Of a stretch of 13,874 nucleotides of DNA, positions 5,412-13,074 are shown piece by piece (positions within the stretch are counted from its first letter, which is position 1; each line of letters starts with the position of its first letter). The translations under genes were made by a program, and so were the position numbers. The notes under the pieces are model-generated. The model had not been told where the DNA came from. It did not search any database and saw only the letters and a list, made by a program, of their open reading frames with translations. The DNA is from a bacterium (GTDB taxonomy: Bacteria; Patescibacteriota; Saccharimonadia; UBA4664), in contig DAIDKY010000019.1 of NCBI GenBank assembly GCA_027449805.1, forward strand, positions 1-13,874, written 5' to 3'.

Positions 5412-7175
5412 TTAGCCGACGATCGGGAAGTCGGTGCTCGGCAAGTAGTAACTGTTAACGGTATCTGTGTGGATCACGTTGCCGGCAAGGTCGAGAATAT
5501 CGCGATAAAAGACGGTGTGCGAGGCGTAAGCTGCGTTGCTGTTGCCGCTCACAAAGTACGGTCCGCGGATCACCCCCGTCTTGGTCTTGGTGCCGTAGAA
5601 ATCGAACTTGAGCGAGGTATTGGTCATCTTGGCTTGAATCAAAATATAATGGCCCGTATCGTTGGTCCACTTGAGGTCGGGGTCTGGCGGGTAGATCGTC
5701 GCGTCGACGCCGGGCACGCCGTAGGGCGCGACGTACCATGACACGGCAAAGGAGTGATTCTCCCGCTGTACGATCGGCAGACCCGCCAACAGCGCGGCGC
5801 GGTACATCGTCGTTGCCACCTGGCAGAGGCCGCCGCCGTACTGCAGCTGCTCGGAGTTGCCCAAGATCACGTAACCCGGCGCGTAACCGTACTGCGGTCC
5901 GATCGGACCAAGCAAGGTATCGAACGAGAACGTCTGGCCGGGCGCGATCAGCATATTATTAAAAGCATCGGCACCGATTCTAATGTTGGTATTACGGTTA
6001 GCATCGGAGCCATAGAAGGTCGTCGCGCCCTCGGATAATAGCGAGGTAATGCCCAAACTAGACAGACTGTCGGAGGTTACCGCCGGTGTAACGACCGCTA
6101 CGTTTAAGGCCAGGGTGCGATCGGCCGCCGGCTTTGCCAGAGCCGCCACGATCGCCGTTACCGATCCCGCTTGATCGAGCTGCTGGCCGTTGGTGGCGAT
6201 TGTTGCTGCCGTAGGCTGGCCATTAACCATCGTCACGGTTGCGTTGACCGGAGCAACGTTAACGCTCTGAGCCAAATTAGCGACGTAGGCTGCGATCGCG
6301 CCCTGGTTCAGGCTGATCTTAACGTCCGCTTTAGTCGTCGAGTAGGTTGGTAGTCCAAGCGATGATGCCGCCTGGCCGGAGACAGTTAGCCAAGAGGCGA
6401 TCGTAGCAACCGGAACGGTCGTTGTACGACCGGCGTAAGTCAATGTCAGCGGTGCTGCCATGTAGGCGGCGGCCTGGCTCTTGGCCGCCTCGAGACCGGC
6501 CGTATCGACCGCCGGAGCCAGGGCGTAGGTTGCCACGTTCACCTTGGCGTTGCTGGTCGCGGCAAAACGCTGATTGAGCCGAATCACGGTCAATCCCAGA
6601 TCCACCCGCGTACCGTCGGTCGCCGGCGTCACCGTCTCGACGTTGCCGGTGGCAGTCAGACCGGCGTTGCTAACCGGTACCGTCACCGCCTCTACAGCCG
6701 GACTTAAATAGGCCGCCAACTTATCATCGTTGTAGCTATACTCAGAAAAGTCCGTCGGCTTGCCAAAAAGGGCTCGCAACTGGGCATGCAATTGGGTCCA
6801 AAGGTTGCCTGTATGGCCGAAATTCGAGGCTAAATCAGCAGATTGAACACTATTATAGTTCAATCCCAAAGTCGTTACCGGAACACTCACAGTTGTAGCC
6901 CCGTACTGCAACGGAATCGACTCTTTTAGGTAGTTCTGGGTCTGCTTATCGATCGCAGCTGCGGCCTTGGCCTTGGACAAGCCGCCGATGTAAACGCCGT
7001 CCGCCGTAACGCCGGGCAGAACACGCTGGTAGTAAATCAGCTCAAACCCGACGACAAAAGCGATAAGAATAGCGACAACCGAGACGGGAATAATAAACCT
7101 CCAGGGTAACTGCGACTTGTCCGCACCCTGCTCCGCTACTACCTCTGTCACCTCTTTAGCTTTTTTCGCTGCCAT
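5412..7175 (-). CDS. VanW-family membrane-anchored wall protein
   Basis: 587 residues. A lysine/glutamate-rich cytoplasmic N-terminus is followed by one membrane anchor at about 26-48, so the rest faces outward. Then come two regions resembling the PG_binding_4 fold, about 80-160 and 235-310 (each with a V-P-V core), and a Thr/Ala/Val-rich low-complexity stretch. The VanW domain covers about 395-535, with P-G-Q-T-F-S-F at 412-418, G-G-G-L-C-Q-V-A-T-T-M-Y at 447-458 and N-H-S-F at 473-476. VanW proteins are named after a vancomycin-resistance cluster, but their biochemistry is not settled. Conserved C451 and H474 could form an active site, which is inference. Resistance should not be assumed. 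The gene lies 35 bp downstream of glmS on the same strand, consistent with an envelope role. Confidence 0.88.
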   Translation of the reverse strand: MAAKKAKEVTEVVAEQGADKSQLPWRFIIPVSVVAILIAFVVGFELIYYQRVLPGVTADGVYIGGLSKAKAAAAIDKQTQNYLKESIPLQYGATTVSVPVTTLGLNYNSVQSADLASNFGHTGNLWTQLHAQLRALFGKPTDFSEYSYNDDKLAAYLSPAVEAVTVPVSNAGLTATGNVETVTPATDGTRVDLGLTVIRLNQRFAATSNAKVNVATYALAPAVDTAGLEAAKSQAAAYMAAPLTLTYAGRTTTVPVATIASWLTVSGQAASSLGLPTYSTTKADVKISLNQGAIAAYVANLAQSVNVAPVNATVTMVNGQPTAATIATNGQQLDQAGSVTAIVAALAKPAADRTLALNVAVVTPAVTSDSLSSLGITSLLSEGATTFYGSDANRNTNIRIGADAFNNMLIAPGQTFSFDTLLGPIGPQYGYAPGYVILGNSEQLQYGGGLCQVATTMYRAALLAGLPIVQRENHSFAVSWYVAPYGVPGVDATIYPPDPDLKWTNDTGHYILIQAKMTNTSLKFDFYGTKTKTGVIRGPYFVSGNSNAAYASHTVFYRDILDLAGNVIHTDTVNSYYLPSTDFPIVG

Positions 7176-7183
7176 ACACGCTC

Positions 7184-7203
7184 TTATGATGATTTAATCA
7201 TAA
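7184..7203. repeat. 7-bp inverted repeat upstream of the VanW gene
   Basis: TTATGAT (7184-7190), GATTTA, ATCATAA (7197-7203), perfect arms, in the 35-bp gap between glmS and the VanW gene. On the minus strand the first arm includes TATGAT (7202-7197), a passable -10 box 21 nt before the VanW ATG. The dyad could be an operator over a weak internal promoter. Confidence 0.4.
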
Positions 7204-7210
7204 CAATAAA

Positions 7211-9037
7211 CTACTCTACGGTCACACTCTTTGCCAAATTACGCGGTTGATCGACGTCCGTTCCCCGTTTAACAGCGATGTAGTAGGCCAGAAGTTGCAA
7301 CGGAATATTAACGAGAATCGGTTGGGTCCAGGTCGATGACTCGGGAATATAGATAACGTCCTTAGTGTACTTGGCGACGTCTTTATCACCCTCGGTTGCC
7401 ACCACCACAAGCTGGCCATTGCGCGCCGCTACCTCCTCCAGGTTGCTCTTGGCCTTGTCGTAGAGACCATTCTTGGGGATCAGGAAGACGACCAAAAGTT
7501 TATCGTCGATCAGGGCGTTGGCTCCATGCTTCATCTCGCCTGCCGGGTAAGCCTCTGCATGAATATAGGATACTTCTTTTAATTTATGCGAGCCCTCCAG
7601 AGCCACCGGATAGAGCGCGTCGCGTCCCAAATACATCGCATCGTCGTAATGAGCTAGTTTCTTGGCTAAATCTTTTATCTCGTCGCGCCGGTCGAGAATC
7701 TGCTGGACTTGATCCGGCAACGCCTCGAGCGCCTCGACAACCTCGCGGCCCTCGATAACGCTCATTGTACGCGAGCGCGCCACCTGCAGACCGACCAGAA
7801 GCTGAGCAATAACCTGAGCGGTAAAAGCCTTGGTCGAGGCCACCGAGATCTCCGGACCGGCATGCAGGTAGACCCCGCCATCGACCTCGCGGGCAACGCT
7901 CGAGCCGACAACATTAACCAAACCCAGACTACGAATACTCCGGCGCTTGAGCTCGCGCAGACTGGCTAGGGTGTCGGCCGTCTCGCCCGACTGCGAAATG
8001 ATCAATCCAAGCGTATCTTTGGCCACGACCGGCTCGCGATAACGAAATTCCGAGCCGTATTCCACGTCGACCGGCAGCGCCGTCATACGCTCGAGCTGAT
8101 ACTTGCCCAGAAGCCCGGCGTAGTACGCCGTACCGCAGCCGACCGTCAAAAAACGACTTAATCGCTGGTAAAAGAGCTTGCCCAGATTAAGTCCGCCCAG
8201 GTGGCTGGTACCATCGTTTGCATCGAGCCGCCCGCGCAATATATCGGTAATCGTCTTGGGCTGCTCCATGATCTCCTTAAGTAAAAAGTGGTCGTGGCCG
8301 CCCTTCTCAATGGCTTCGACCTGCATCTCGATGCGTTGCTCCTCGTGCAGCATATCCTGCTCCTGAAAATCGATGACGCGGTAGGTGTCGGGACGGCAGA
8401 CGGCGATCTCGTCGTCCTCCAGATAAATAACGCGATCGGTGTGGGCGACGATGGCGGTAGCGTCCGAGGCGGCGTAGATGGCATCGTCGGTGATGCCCAG
8501 AAGCAAGGGCGAGCCGCGACGAGCCGCGACCAGTGTCTCTGGCTCGCGCTCATCGACAACCAGAAGCCCGAACGTCCCCTCGACCTGCAGGAGGGCTTTA
8601 ACCACTGCTCCGGCCAGATCGTCCGACGTCGCTCGAGCCAAGTCCACCAGGTGCGCCAGAACCTCGCTGTCGGTCTCGCTGACAAAGACCCTGCCCTGCT
8701 TCTGCAAGGCTTTCTTTAATACCTGATAATTCTCAATGATACCGTTGTGTACGATCGTAATCGGTCCGGCCTGATGAGGATGGGCGTTAACCTCGTTCGG
8801 CGCGCCGTGCGTCGCCCAGCGGGTGTGGCCGATCCCTACGTGGCCCTTGGGTGTCTTGGCATCAACCGCCTCGACCAGCTCGACAATCTTGCCCGGACGC
8901 TTGATGACGGTCGTCTTGCCTCCGGCAATCACCGCCACCCCGGCAGAATCATAGCCGCGATACTCCATACGCCGCAGTCCTCCGATGAGAACGGGCGAGG
9001 CTTCGTCTTTACCGATGTATCCGATGATGCCGCACAT
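7211..9037 (-). CDS. glmS: Glutamine-fructose-6-phosphate aminotransferase (isomerizing)
   Basis: 608 residues, full length. It makes glucosamine-6-phosphate from fructose-6-phosphate and glutamine, the entry step to UDP-GlcNAc for peptidoglycan and surface glycans. The N-terminal glutaminase domain has the nucleophile C2 in M-C-G-I-I-G-Y, H-T-R-W-A-T-H-G at 71-78, and N98-G99. Two SIS sugar-isomerase domains follow, about 285-420 and 455-595, with S-Q-S-G-E-T at 348-353. The C-terminus L-A-K-S-V-T-V-E carries K603, the residue that forms the Schiff base with fructose-6-phosphate in the Escherichia enzyme. The start at 9037 is required for the free N-terminal cysteine. The leader is very short (about 5 nt from the TATAGT box), so a glmS ribozyme is excluded. 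It is transcribed away from the rhamnose operon. Confidence 0.97.
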   Translation of the reverse strand: MCGIIGYIGKDEASPVLIGGLRRMEYRGYDSAGVAVIAGGKTTVIKRPGKIVELVEAVDAKTPKGHVGIGHTRWATHGAPNEVNAHPHQAGPITIVHNGIIENYQVLKKALQKQGRVFVSETDSEVLAHLVDLARATSDDLAGAVVKALLQVEGTFGLLVVDEREPETLVAARRGSPLLLGITDDAIYAASDATAIVAHTDRVIYLEDDEIAVCRPDTYRVIDFQEQDMLHEEQRIEMQVEAIEKGGHDHFLLKEIMEQPKTITDILRGRLDANDGTSHLGGLNLGKLFYQRLSRFLTVGCGTAYYAGLLGKYQLERMTALPVDVEYGSEFRYREPVVAKDTLGLIISQSGETADTLASLRELKRRSIRSLGLVNVVGSSVAREVDGGVYLHAGPEISVASTKAFTAQVIAQLLVGLQVARSRTMSVIEGREVVEALEALPDQVQQILDRRDEIKDLAKKLAHYDDAMYLGRDALYPVALEGSHKLKEVSYIHAEAYPAGEMKHGANALIDDKLLVVFLIPKNGLYDKAKSNLEEVAARNGQLVVVATEGDKDVAKYTKDVIYIPESSTWTQPILVNIPLQLLAYYIAVKRGTDVDQPRNLAKSVTVE

Positions 9038-9048
9038 AGCTACAGCTT

Positions 9049-9054
9049 ACTATA
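9049..9054 (-). promoter_or_regulatory. glmS -10 box
   Basis: TATAGT on the minus strand (9054-9049), 11 nt before the glmS ATG. The predicted leader is only about 5 nt and has no Shine-Dalgarno. No consensus -35 is visible; that region overlaps the rfbB -10 and start on the other strand. Confidence 0.45.
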
Positions 9055-9068
9055 CACGTCTAATCAGG

Positions 9069-9074
9069 TATAAT
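9069..9074 (+). promoter_or_regulatory. rfbB operon -10 box (near-leaderless)
   Basis: A perfect TATAAT eight bases before the rfbB ATG (9083), so transcription would start at or within a few bases of the ATG. GGAG at 9075-9078 lies 4 nt before the ATG, but it would fall upstream of the predicted RNA start. The 45-bp gap between glmS and rfbB holds both divergent promoters, which must interfere with each other. Confidence 0.55.
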
Positions 9075-9082
9075 GGAGACAT

Positions 9083-10078
9083 ATGAAACTACTCGTAACA
9101 GGTGGGGCCGGCTTCATCGGGGCCAACTTTGTCCACTACACGCTTGGGCACCGCCCAGGTCACAGCATCACCGTCCTAGACGCCCTAACCTACGCCGGCA
9201 ACGAGGCCAACCTGTCGACCGTCAAAGATAAGATCCGATTCGTAAAAGGCAACATTACCGATACCAAACTCGTCGACGAGCTCGTTGCAGAACACGACAT
9301 CGTCGTCCATTTTGCCGCCGAAAGCCACAACGACAACTCACTAAAAGACCCTTCGCCGTTTATTCAGACCAACCTCATCGGTACCTTTACCATCCTCGAG
9401 GCCGTCCGCAAGCATGGCAAACGATTGCACCACATCTCGACCGACGAGGTCTATGGCGACTTGGAGCTAGACGACCCGGCCAAGTTCACCGCGGATACCC
9501 CCTACAACCCGTCGAGCCCTTATTCCTCAAGTAAAGCCGGTTCGGACCTTTTAGTAAGAGCCTGGGTGCGCAGTTTCGGCATCCACGCCACCATCTCCAA
9601 CTGCTCCAACAACTACGGCCCTTACCAGCACGTTGAGAAGTTCATTCCGCGCCAGATCACCAATATTCTAACCGGTGAGAAACCGAAGCTCTACGGCCAA
9701 GGCGAGAACGTCCGCGACTGGATCCACGTGGACGACCACAACGCTGCCGTCTGGAGCATCATTGAACATGGTCGTAACGGCGAGACCTACCTCATTGGAG
9801 CCGACGGTGAATTGAACAATAAAGTTGTCCTGGAGCTTATCCTCGAACTCATGGACAAGCCCAAAGACTGGTACGACCATGTTAACGACCGACCGGGGCA
9901 CGACATGCGCTACGCCATCGATGCGACCAAGCTTCGTAACGAGCTCGGCTGGAGGCCAACCTACACCAACTTCCGCGACGGACTCGCCGCTACCATCGCC
10001 TGGTACGCCCAGAACGAAGACTGGTGGAAGCCGCAGAAGGCCGAGACCGAGCAAAAATATAAAAACCAGGGGCATTAA
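9083..10078 (+). CDS. rfbB: dTDP-glucose 4,6-dehydratase
   Basis: 331 residues. Second step of dTDP-L-rhamnose synthesis: converts dTDP-glucose to dTDP-4-keto-6-deoxyglucose with tightly bound NAD. It is an extended short-chain dehydrogenase with the Rossmann motif G-G-A-G-F-I-G at 7-13, the catalytic T120-D121-E122 in S-T-D-E-V-Y-G, and Y147-x3-K151 in Y-S-S-S-K. S-N-C-S-N-N-Y-G-P-Y-Q at 172-182 and R-D-W-I-H-V-D-D at 211-218 are further family markers. The segment A-E-S-H-N-D-N-S-L at 79-87, in place of the common S-H-V-D-R-S, is the form I associate with actinobacterial enzymes. It is the first gene of a tight operon, with rfbC starting 3 nt after its stop. Confidence 0.95.
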   Translation: MKLLVTGGAGFIGANFVHYTLGHRPGHSITVLDALTYAGNEANLSTVKDKIRFVKGNITDTKLVDELVAEHDIVVHFAAESHNDNSLKDPSPFIQTNLIGTFTILEAVRKHGKRLHHISTDEVYGDLELDDPAKFTADTPYNPSSPYSSSKAGSDLLVRAWVRSFGIHATISNCSNNYGPYQHVEKFIPRQITNILTGEKPKLYGQGENVRDWIHVDDHNAAVWSIIEHGRNGETYLIGADGELNNKVVLELILELMDKPKDWYDHVNDRPGHDMRYAIDATKLRNELGWRPTYTNFRDGLAATIAWYAQNEDWWKPQKAETEQKYKNQGH

Positions 10079-10081
10079 ACG

Positions 10082-10651
10082 ATGACCCGGTCGCAGACTT
10101 ACTCAATAAGTAAAACTACCATTCCAGGTCTGCTTGATATAGCTATCCCCATCTTTGGAGATGATCGTGGCTGGTTCAAGGAGAATTACCAGAAGGCCAA
10201 ACTCGAAGCAATCGGGCTGCCTGAATTCAAGATCCTGCAGAACAACATATCATTCAACGCCGAAATCGGAGTTACACGTGGTATTCACGCAGAGCCGTGG
10301 GATAAATACATCTCTCTGGCAACAGGCAAGGTATTTGCTGCAATAGTTGACCTTAGATCAGGGGATAGTTTCGGTAAAGTCGAGACTTTCGAACTCACCC
10401 CCGGGCGAGCCATCTTTGTGCCGAGTGGCTGCGGCAATTCCTTCCAGACTCTCGAGCCCAACACTGCCTACACTTACCTAGTAAACGACCATTGGTCGGC
10501 CGAAGCTCAAGCTCAGTACACCTTCTGTAATCTCTTCGATGAAACTCTAGCCATCGACTGGCCGATCCCCCGTAACAAGGCGATCCTCAGCGACAAGGAC
10601 ATCAACCACCCCGCCCTCAAGGATGTTGTGCCAATGCAGGCGAACCTATGA
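10082..10651 (+). CDS. rfbC: dTDP-4-dehydrorhamnose 3,5-epimerase
   Basis: 189 residues, normal for RmlC. It epimerises C3 and C5 of dTDP-4-keto-6-deoxyglucose, the third rhamnose step. The cupin core includes T-R-G-I-H-A-E at 65-71 with catalytic H69, K75, V-D-L-R-S-G at 89-94, P-G-R-A-I-F-V-P-S-G at 107-116, and a T-A-Y-T-Y-L segment at 128-133 that should contain the catalytic tyrosine. The variant R-G-I-H-A-E-P-W-D-K-Y, rather than R-G-L-H-Y-Q, resembles the epimerase half of actinobacterial epimerase-reductase fusions. AGGGG at 10068-10072 may act as its ribosome binding site. It overlaps rfbD by four bases (ATGA), so the two are translationally coupled. Confidence 0.9.
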   Translation: MTRSQTYSISKTTIPGLLDIAIPIFGDDRGWFKENYQKAKLEAIGLPEFKILQNNISFNAEIGVTRGIHAEPWDKYISLATGKVFAAIVDLRSGDSFGKVETFELTPGRAIFVPSGCGNSFQTLEPNTAYTYLVNDHWSAEAQAQYTFCNLFDETLAIDWPIPRNKAILSDKDINHPALKDVVPMQANL

Positions 10652-11496
10652 AAACGATCATTCTTGGAGCTGGAGGCCAGCTTGCCAATGCCCTGCAAGA
10701 GATCATGCCGGAGGCTATAGCGCTCACGATCGATGACCTGGACATCTCGAGCCGTGATGCGGTAATGGTCTACGACTGGAGCGGGGTTGGTACTGTCATA
10801 AACGCGGCCGCCTACACCAATGTGGACGGCGCCGAGACGTCCGAGGGCCGAGTTACTGCCTGGCGTGCTAACGCCCAGGCCTTGTCTTACCTGTCGCAAG
10901 CTGCCAATAAGCACGACTTTACACTAGTTCATGTATCGAGCGAGTATGTCTTCGATGGCACCGCCAAGTCGCCGATGGATGAAACCACCCCATTTAGCCC
11001 TTTGAGCGCCTACGGCGCCTCGAAAGCCGGCGGGGACCTCACCGTTTCACTGGCTAACAAGCATTATTTGGTTCGTACGTCCTGGGTCGTCGGGAAGGGC
11101 AATAACTTTGTCCGTACTATGATTGGCCTGGGCGAGCGAGGCATTTCTCCAACGGTGGTAAGCGATCAAATCGGTCGTCTTACCTTTGCCAATACTTTAG
11201 CCGAAGGAATTCAACACTTATTAACGAAAAACGCCCCCTACGGGACTTATAACCTCACCAATGAAGGTGAGCCAGTTTCGTGGGCGGAAGTAGCCCGCTC
11301 TGTATTTAAGGCTCGATCATTCAACGAACTAACCGTAATCGATCAAACAACCGCTGACTACTTTGCAGGTAAACCCGAGGCCGCCAAGCGACCCCTTTAT
11401 AGCGTCCTTAGCCTTAATAAAATCAAAGCGACCGGTTTTACGCCGCGCAATTGGCGAGACGATCTCACTGACTACTTAACGGAGACCCCATCATGA
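10648..11496 (+). CDS. rfbD: dTDP-4-dehydrorhamnose reductase
   Basis: 282 residues, the usual size. It uses NAD(P)H to reduce the 4-keto group, giving dTDP-L-rhamnose. Motifs are the nucleotide-binding G-A-G-G-Q-L at 7-12, N-A-A-A-Y-T-N-V-D at 52-60, H-V-S-S-E-Y-V-F-D-G at 95-104, and catalytic Y122-x3-K126 in Y-G-A-S-K. R143-T-S-W is the family R-T-S-W motif. Its start overlaps the rfbC stop (ATGA) and its stop overlaps the rfbA start in the same way, so rfbC-rfbD-rfbA form a coupled chain. No truncation is seen. Confidence 0.94.
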   Translation: MKTIILGAGGQLANALQEIMPEAIALTIDDLDISSRDAVMVYDWSGVGTVINAAAYTNVDGAETSEGRVTAWRANAQALSYLSQAANKHDFTLVHVSSEYVFDGTAKSPMDETTPFSPLSAYGASKAGGDLTVSLANKHYLVRTSWVVGKGNNFVRTMIGLGERGISPTVVSDQIGRLTFANTLAEGIQHLLTKNAPYGTYNLTNEGEPVSWAEVARSVFKARSFNELTVIDQTTADYFAGKPEAAKRPLYSVLSLNKIKATGFTPRNWRDDLTDYLTETPS

Positions 11497-12353
11497 AAGG
11501 CATCGTCCTCGCCGGAGGTTCCGGCACCCGCCTCTACCCCATAACTCAAGGCATCTCCAAACAGATCATGCCGATCTACGACAAGCCGATGATCTATTAC
11601 CCGCTCTCGACCCTCATGATGGCCGGGATTAACGAGATCCTTATCATTACCACCCCGCACGACCAGGAGCAGTTTAAACGCCTCCTGGGCGACGGTAGCA
11701 GTATTGGCTGTCACTTCGAATACGCCGTTCAAGATGAGCCGCGAGGCCTGGCCGACGCCTTCATTATCGGCGCTGAATTTATCGGTACTGACAGCGTGGC
11801 CCTAATTCTGGGGGACAACATCTTCTACGGCATGGGCCTGGGTGACCACCTGCGCCAATACACGAGGCCCGAAGGCGGCATCGTCTTTGCCTACCACGTG
11901 GCCGACCCTGAGCGTTACGGCGTTGTGGAGTTCGACAACCAGAAGCGAGCCGTCTCGATCGAGGAAAAGCCGGCCAAGCCCAAGAGCAACTACGCCGTAA
12001 CCGGCCTCTACTTTTACGACAACGACGTGGTAGAGATCGCTAAATCGATTAAGCCTAGTGACCGCGGCGAACTCGAAATTACGACCATTAATCAGCAGTA
12101 CCTGGCCAAAAATAAGCTCAAAGTCCACCTCCTCGACCGCGGTACCGCCTGGCTCGATACCGGTACCTTTGCCTCGCTCATTCAAGCGGCACAGTTCGTG
12201 CACGTGATCGAGGAGCGCCAGGGCCTCAAGATCGGCTGCATTGAGGAAGTTGCCTGGCGGGAAGGGTTTATTGATGACGCCCAATTGGCCCAGCTGGCGG
12301 AGCCGTTGGTGAAGAGTGGGTATGGTCAGTACCTTAAACAGCTATTAGTATGA
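11493..12353 (+). CDS. rfbA: Glucose-1-phosphate thymidylyltransferase
   Basis: 286 residues. First step of the pathway: glucose-1-phosphate plus dTTP gives dTDP-glucose. It has the nucleotidyltransferase signature G-G-S-G-T-R-L at 8-14, S-K-Q-I-M-P-I-Y-D-K-P-M at 22-33, Q-D-E-P-R-G-L-A-D-A-F at 80-90, and the metal-binding L-G-D-N-I-F-Y-G at 106-113. Length and motifs match the tetrameric RmlA family, which is normally feedback-inhibited by dTDP-rhamnose. GGAG precedes the ATG by about 8 nt, inside rfbD. With rfbB, rfbC and rfbD the pathway is complete in this operon. Confidence 0.96.
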   Translation: MKGIVLAGGSGTRLYPITQGISKQIMPIYDKPMIYYPLSTLMMAGINEILIITTPHDQEQFKRLLGDGSSIGCHFEYAVQDEPRGLADAFIIGAEFIGTDSVALILGDNIFYGMGLGDHLRQYTRPEGGIVFAYHVADPERYGVVEFDNQKRAVSIEEKPAKPKSNYAVTGLYFYDNDVVEIAKSIKPSDRGELEITTINQQYLAKNKLKVHLLDRGTAWLDTGTFASLIQAAQFVHVIEERQGLKIGCIEEVAWREGFIDDAQLAQLAEPLVKSGYGQYLKQLLV

Positions 12354-12357
12354 AGTT

Positions 12358-13074
12358 ATGAGGCAAGAGCCAAAACCACGGATCTGTTACGTTATCCCCG
12401 CTTACAACGAGGCATCGGTCATCGGTGATGTCGTAACTGGTCTCAACGGAATCGCAACGAAACTAGGTCAGGAGTTTGAAATCGTGGTAGTTGACGACGG
12501 ATCCAAAGACGCTACGGCTATAACTGCCCAAGACGCCGGCGCTCACGTTATCAGACATATCCTCAACTCGGGTAGTGGTGGTGCAACCGCCACCGGCCTT
12601 AGCTACGCCCAACAGAATGGTTTCACTATTGCCGCCACCCTCGACGCCGACGGCCAACACGCTCCAGACGATGTAACAAAAGGGGTAATACTCATGGCCA
12701 AAGGCGGAGCAGACCTTCTCATCGGGAGCCGGCTCATGAACACGGACGGGATGTCCAAGGTCAAGGTTCTCGGCAACCGCGGGCTAAGCTTCGTTACCTA
12801 CCTCATCTTTGGTATTAATATCACCGACTCGCAGTCCGGTATGCGTATATTCTCCAGAAAGGCCCTAGAACAGTTAAAGTGGCGTACGGCCGGCTATGAG
12901 TTCTGTTCGGAGATGCTCTGGCGCGCCAAGCAACAGCGCCTCATCATTAAGGAATACCCGATCAAGGCCATCTACACCGACTATTCAAAGTCCAAAGGCC
13001 AGAATAACTGGAACGCCTTCAATATAATTAAGTCGCTCCTCCAGCGCCGTATTCTCGAGGCCTTTGGTGAGTAG
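12358..13074 (+). CDS. Family 2 glycosyltransferase, Dpm1/GtrB-like
   Basis: 238 residues. A GT-A fold enzyme, probably moving a sugar from a nucleotide donor to a polyprenyl phosphate at the inner face of the membrane. Motifs are V-I-P-A-Y-N-E at 12-18, V-V-V-D-D-G-S at 43-49, the metal-binding D97-A-D99 followed by G-Q-H-A-P-D-D, G-S-R at 123-125, and D-S-Q-S-G-M-R at 157-163, typical of polyprenol-phosphate hexosyltransferases. There are no C-terminal membrane helices, unlike GtrB itself; the next gene supplies membrane segments. It starts 4 nt after the rfbA stop without a clear Shine-Dalgarno, so translation may be by reinitiation. The sugar (rhamnose, glucose or mannose type) cannot be read from the sequence. 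Confidence 0.88.
   Translation: MRQEPKPRICYVIPAYNEASVIGDVVTGLNGIATKLGQEFEIVVVDDGSKDATAITAQDAGAHVIRHILNSGSGGATATGLSYAQQNGFTIAATLDADGQHAPDDVTKGVILMAKGGADLLIGSRLMNTDGMSKVKVLGNRGLSFVTYLIFGINITDSQSGMRIFSRKALEQLKWRTAGYEFCSEMLWRAKQQRLIIKEYPIKAIYTDYSKSKGQNNWNAFNIIKSLLQRRILEAFGE

Noticed and set aside
8158..8685. 175-residue frame on the minus strand
   Set aside because: Out-of-frame shadow of glmS; Arg/Ser/Trp-rich composition without family motifs.
9038..9082. glmS ribozyme/riboswitch
   Set aside because: The gap before glmS is 45 bp with a -10 box in it; the glmS ribozyme needs well over 100 nt of leader.
9668..10075. 135-residue frame opposite rfbB
   Set aside because: Antisense shadow of a well-conserved gene; Val/Gly-rich, no start signal.
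11802..12284. 160-residue frame opposite rfbA
   Set aside because: Antisense shadow within a clear RmlA coding sequence; no supporting motif or promoter.
10648..12353. Recoded UGA (code 25) as in SR1/Gracilibacteria
   Set aside because: rfbC, rfbD and rfbA all end at TGA at the normal protein length, so UGA is a stop.
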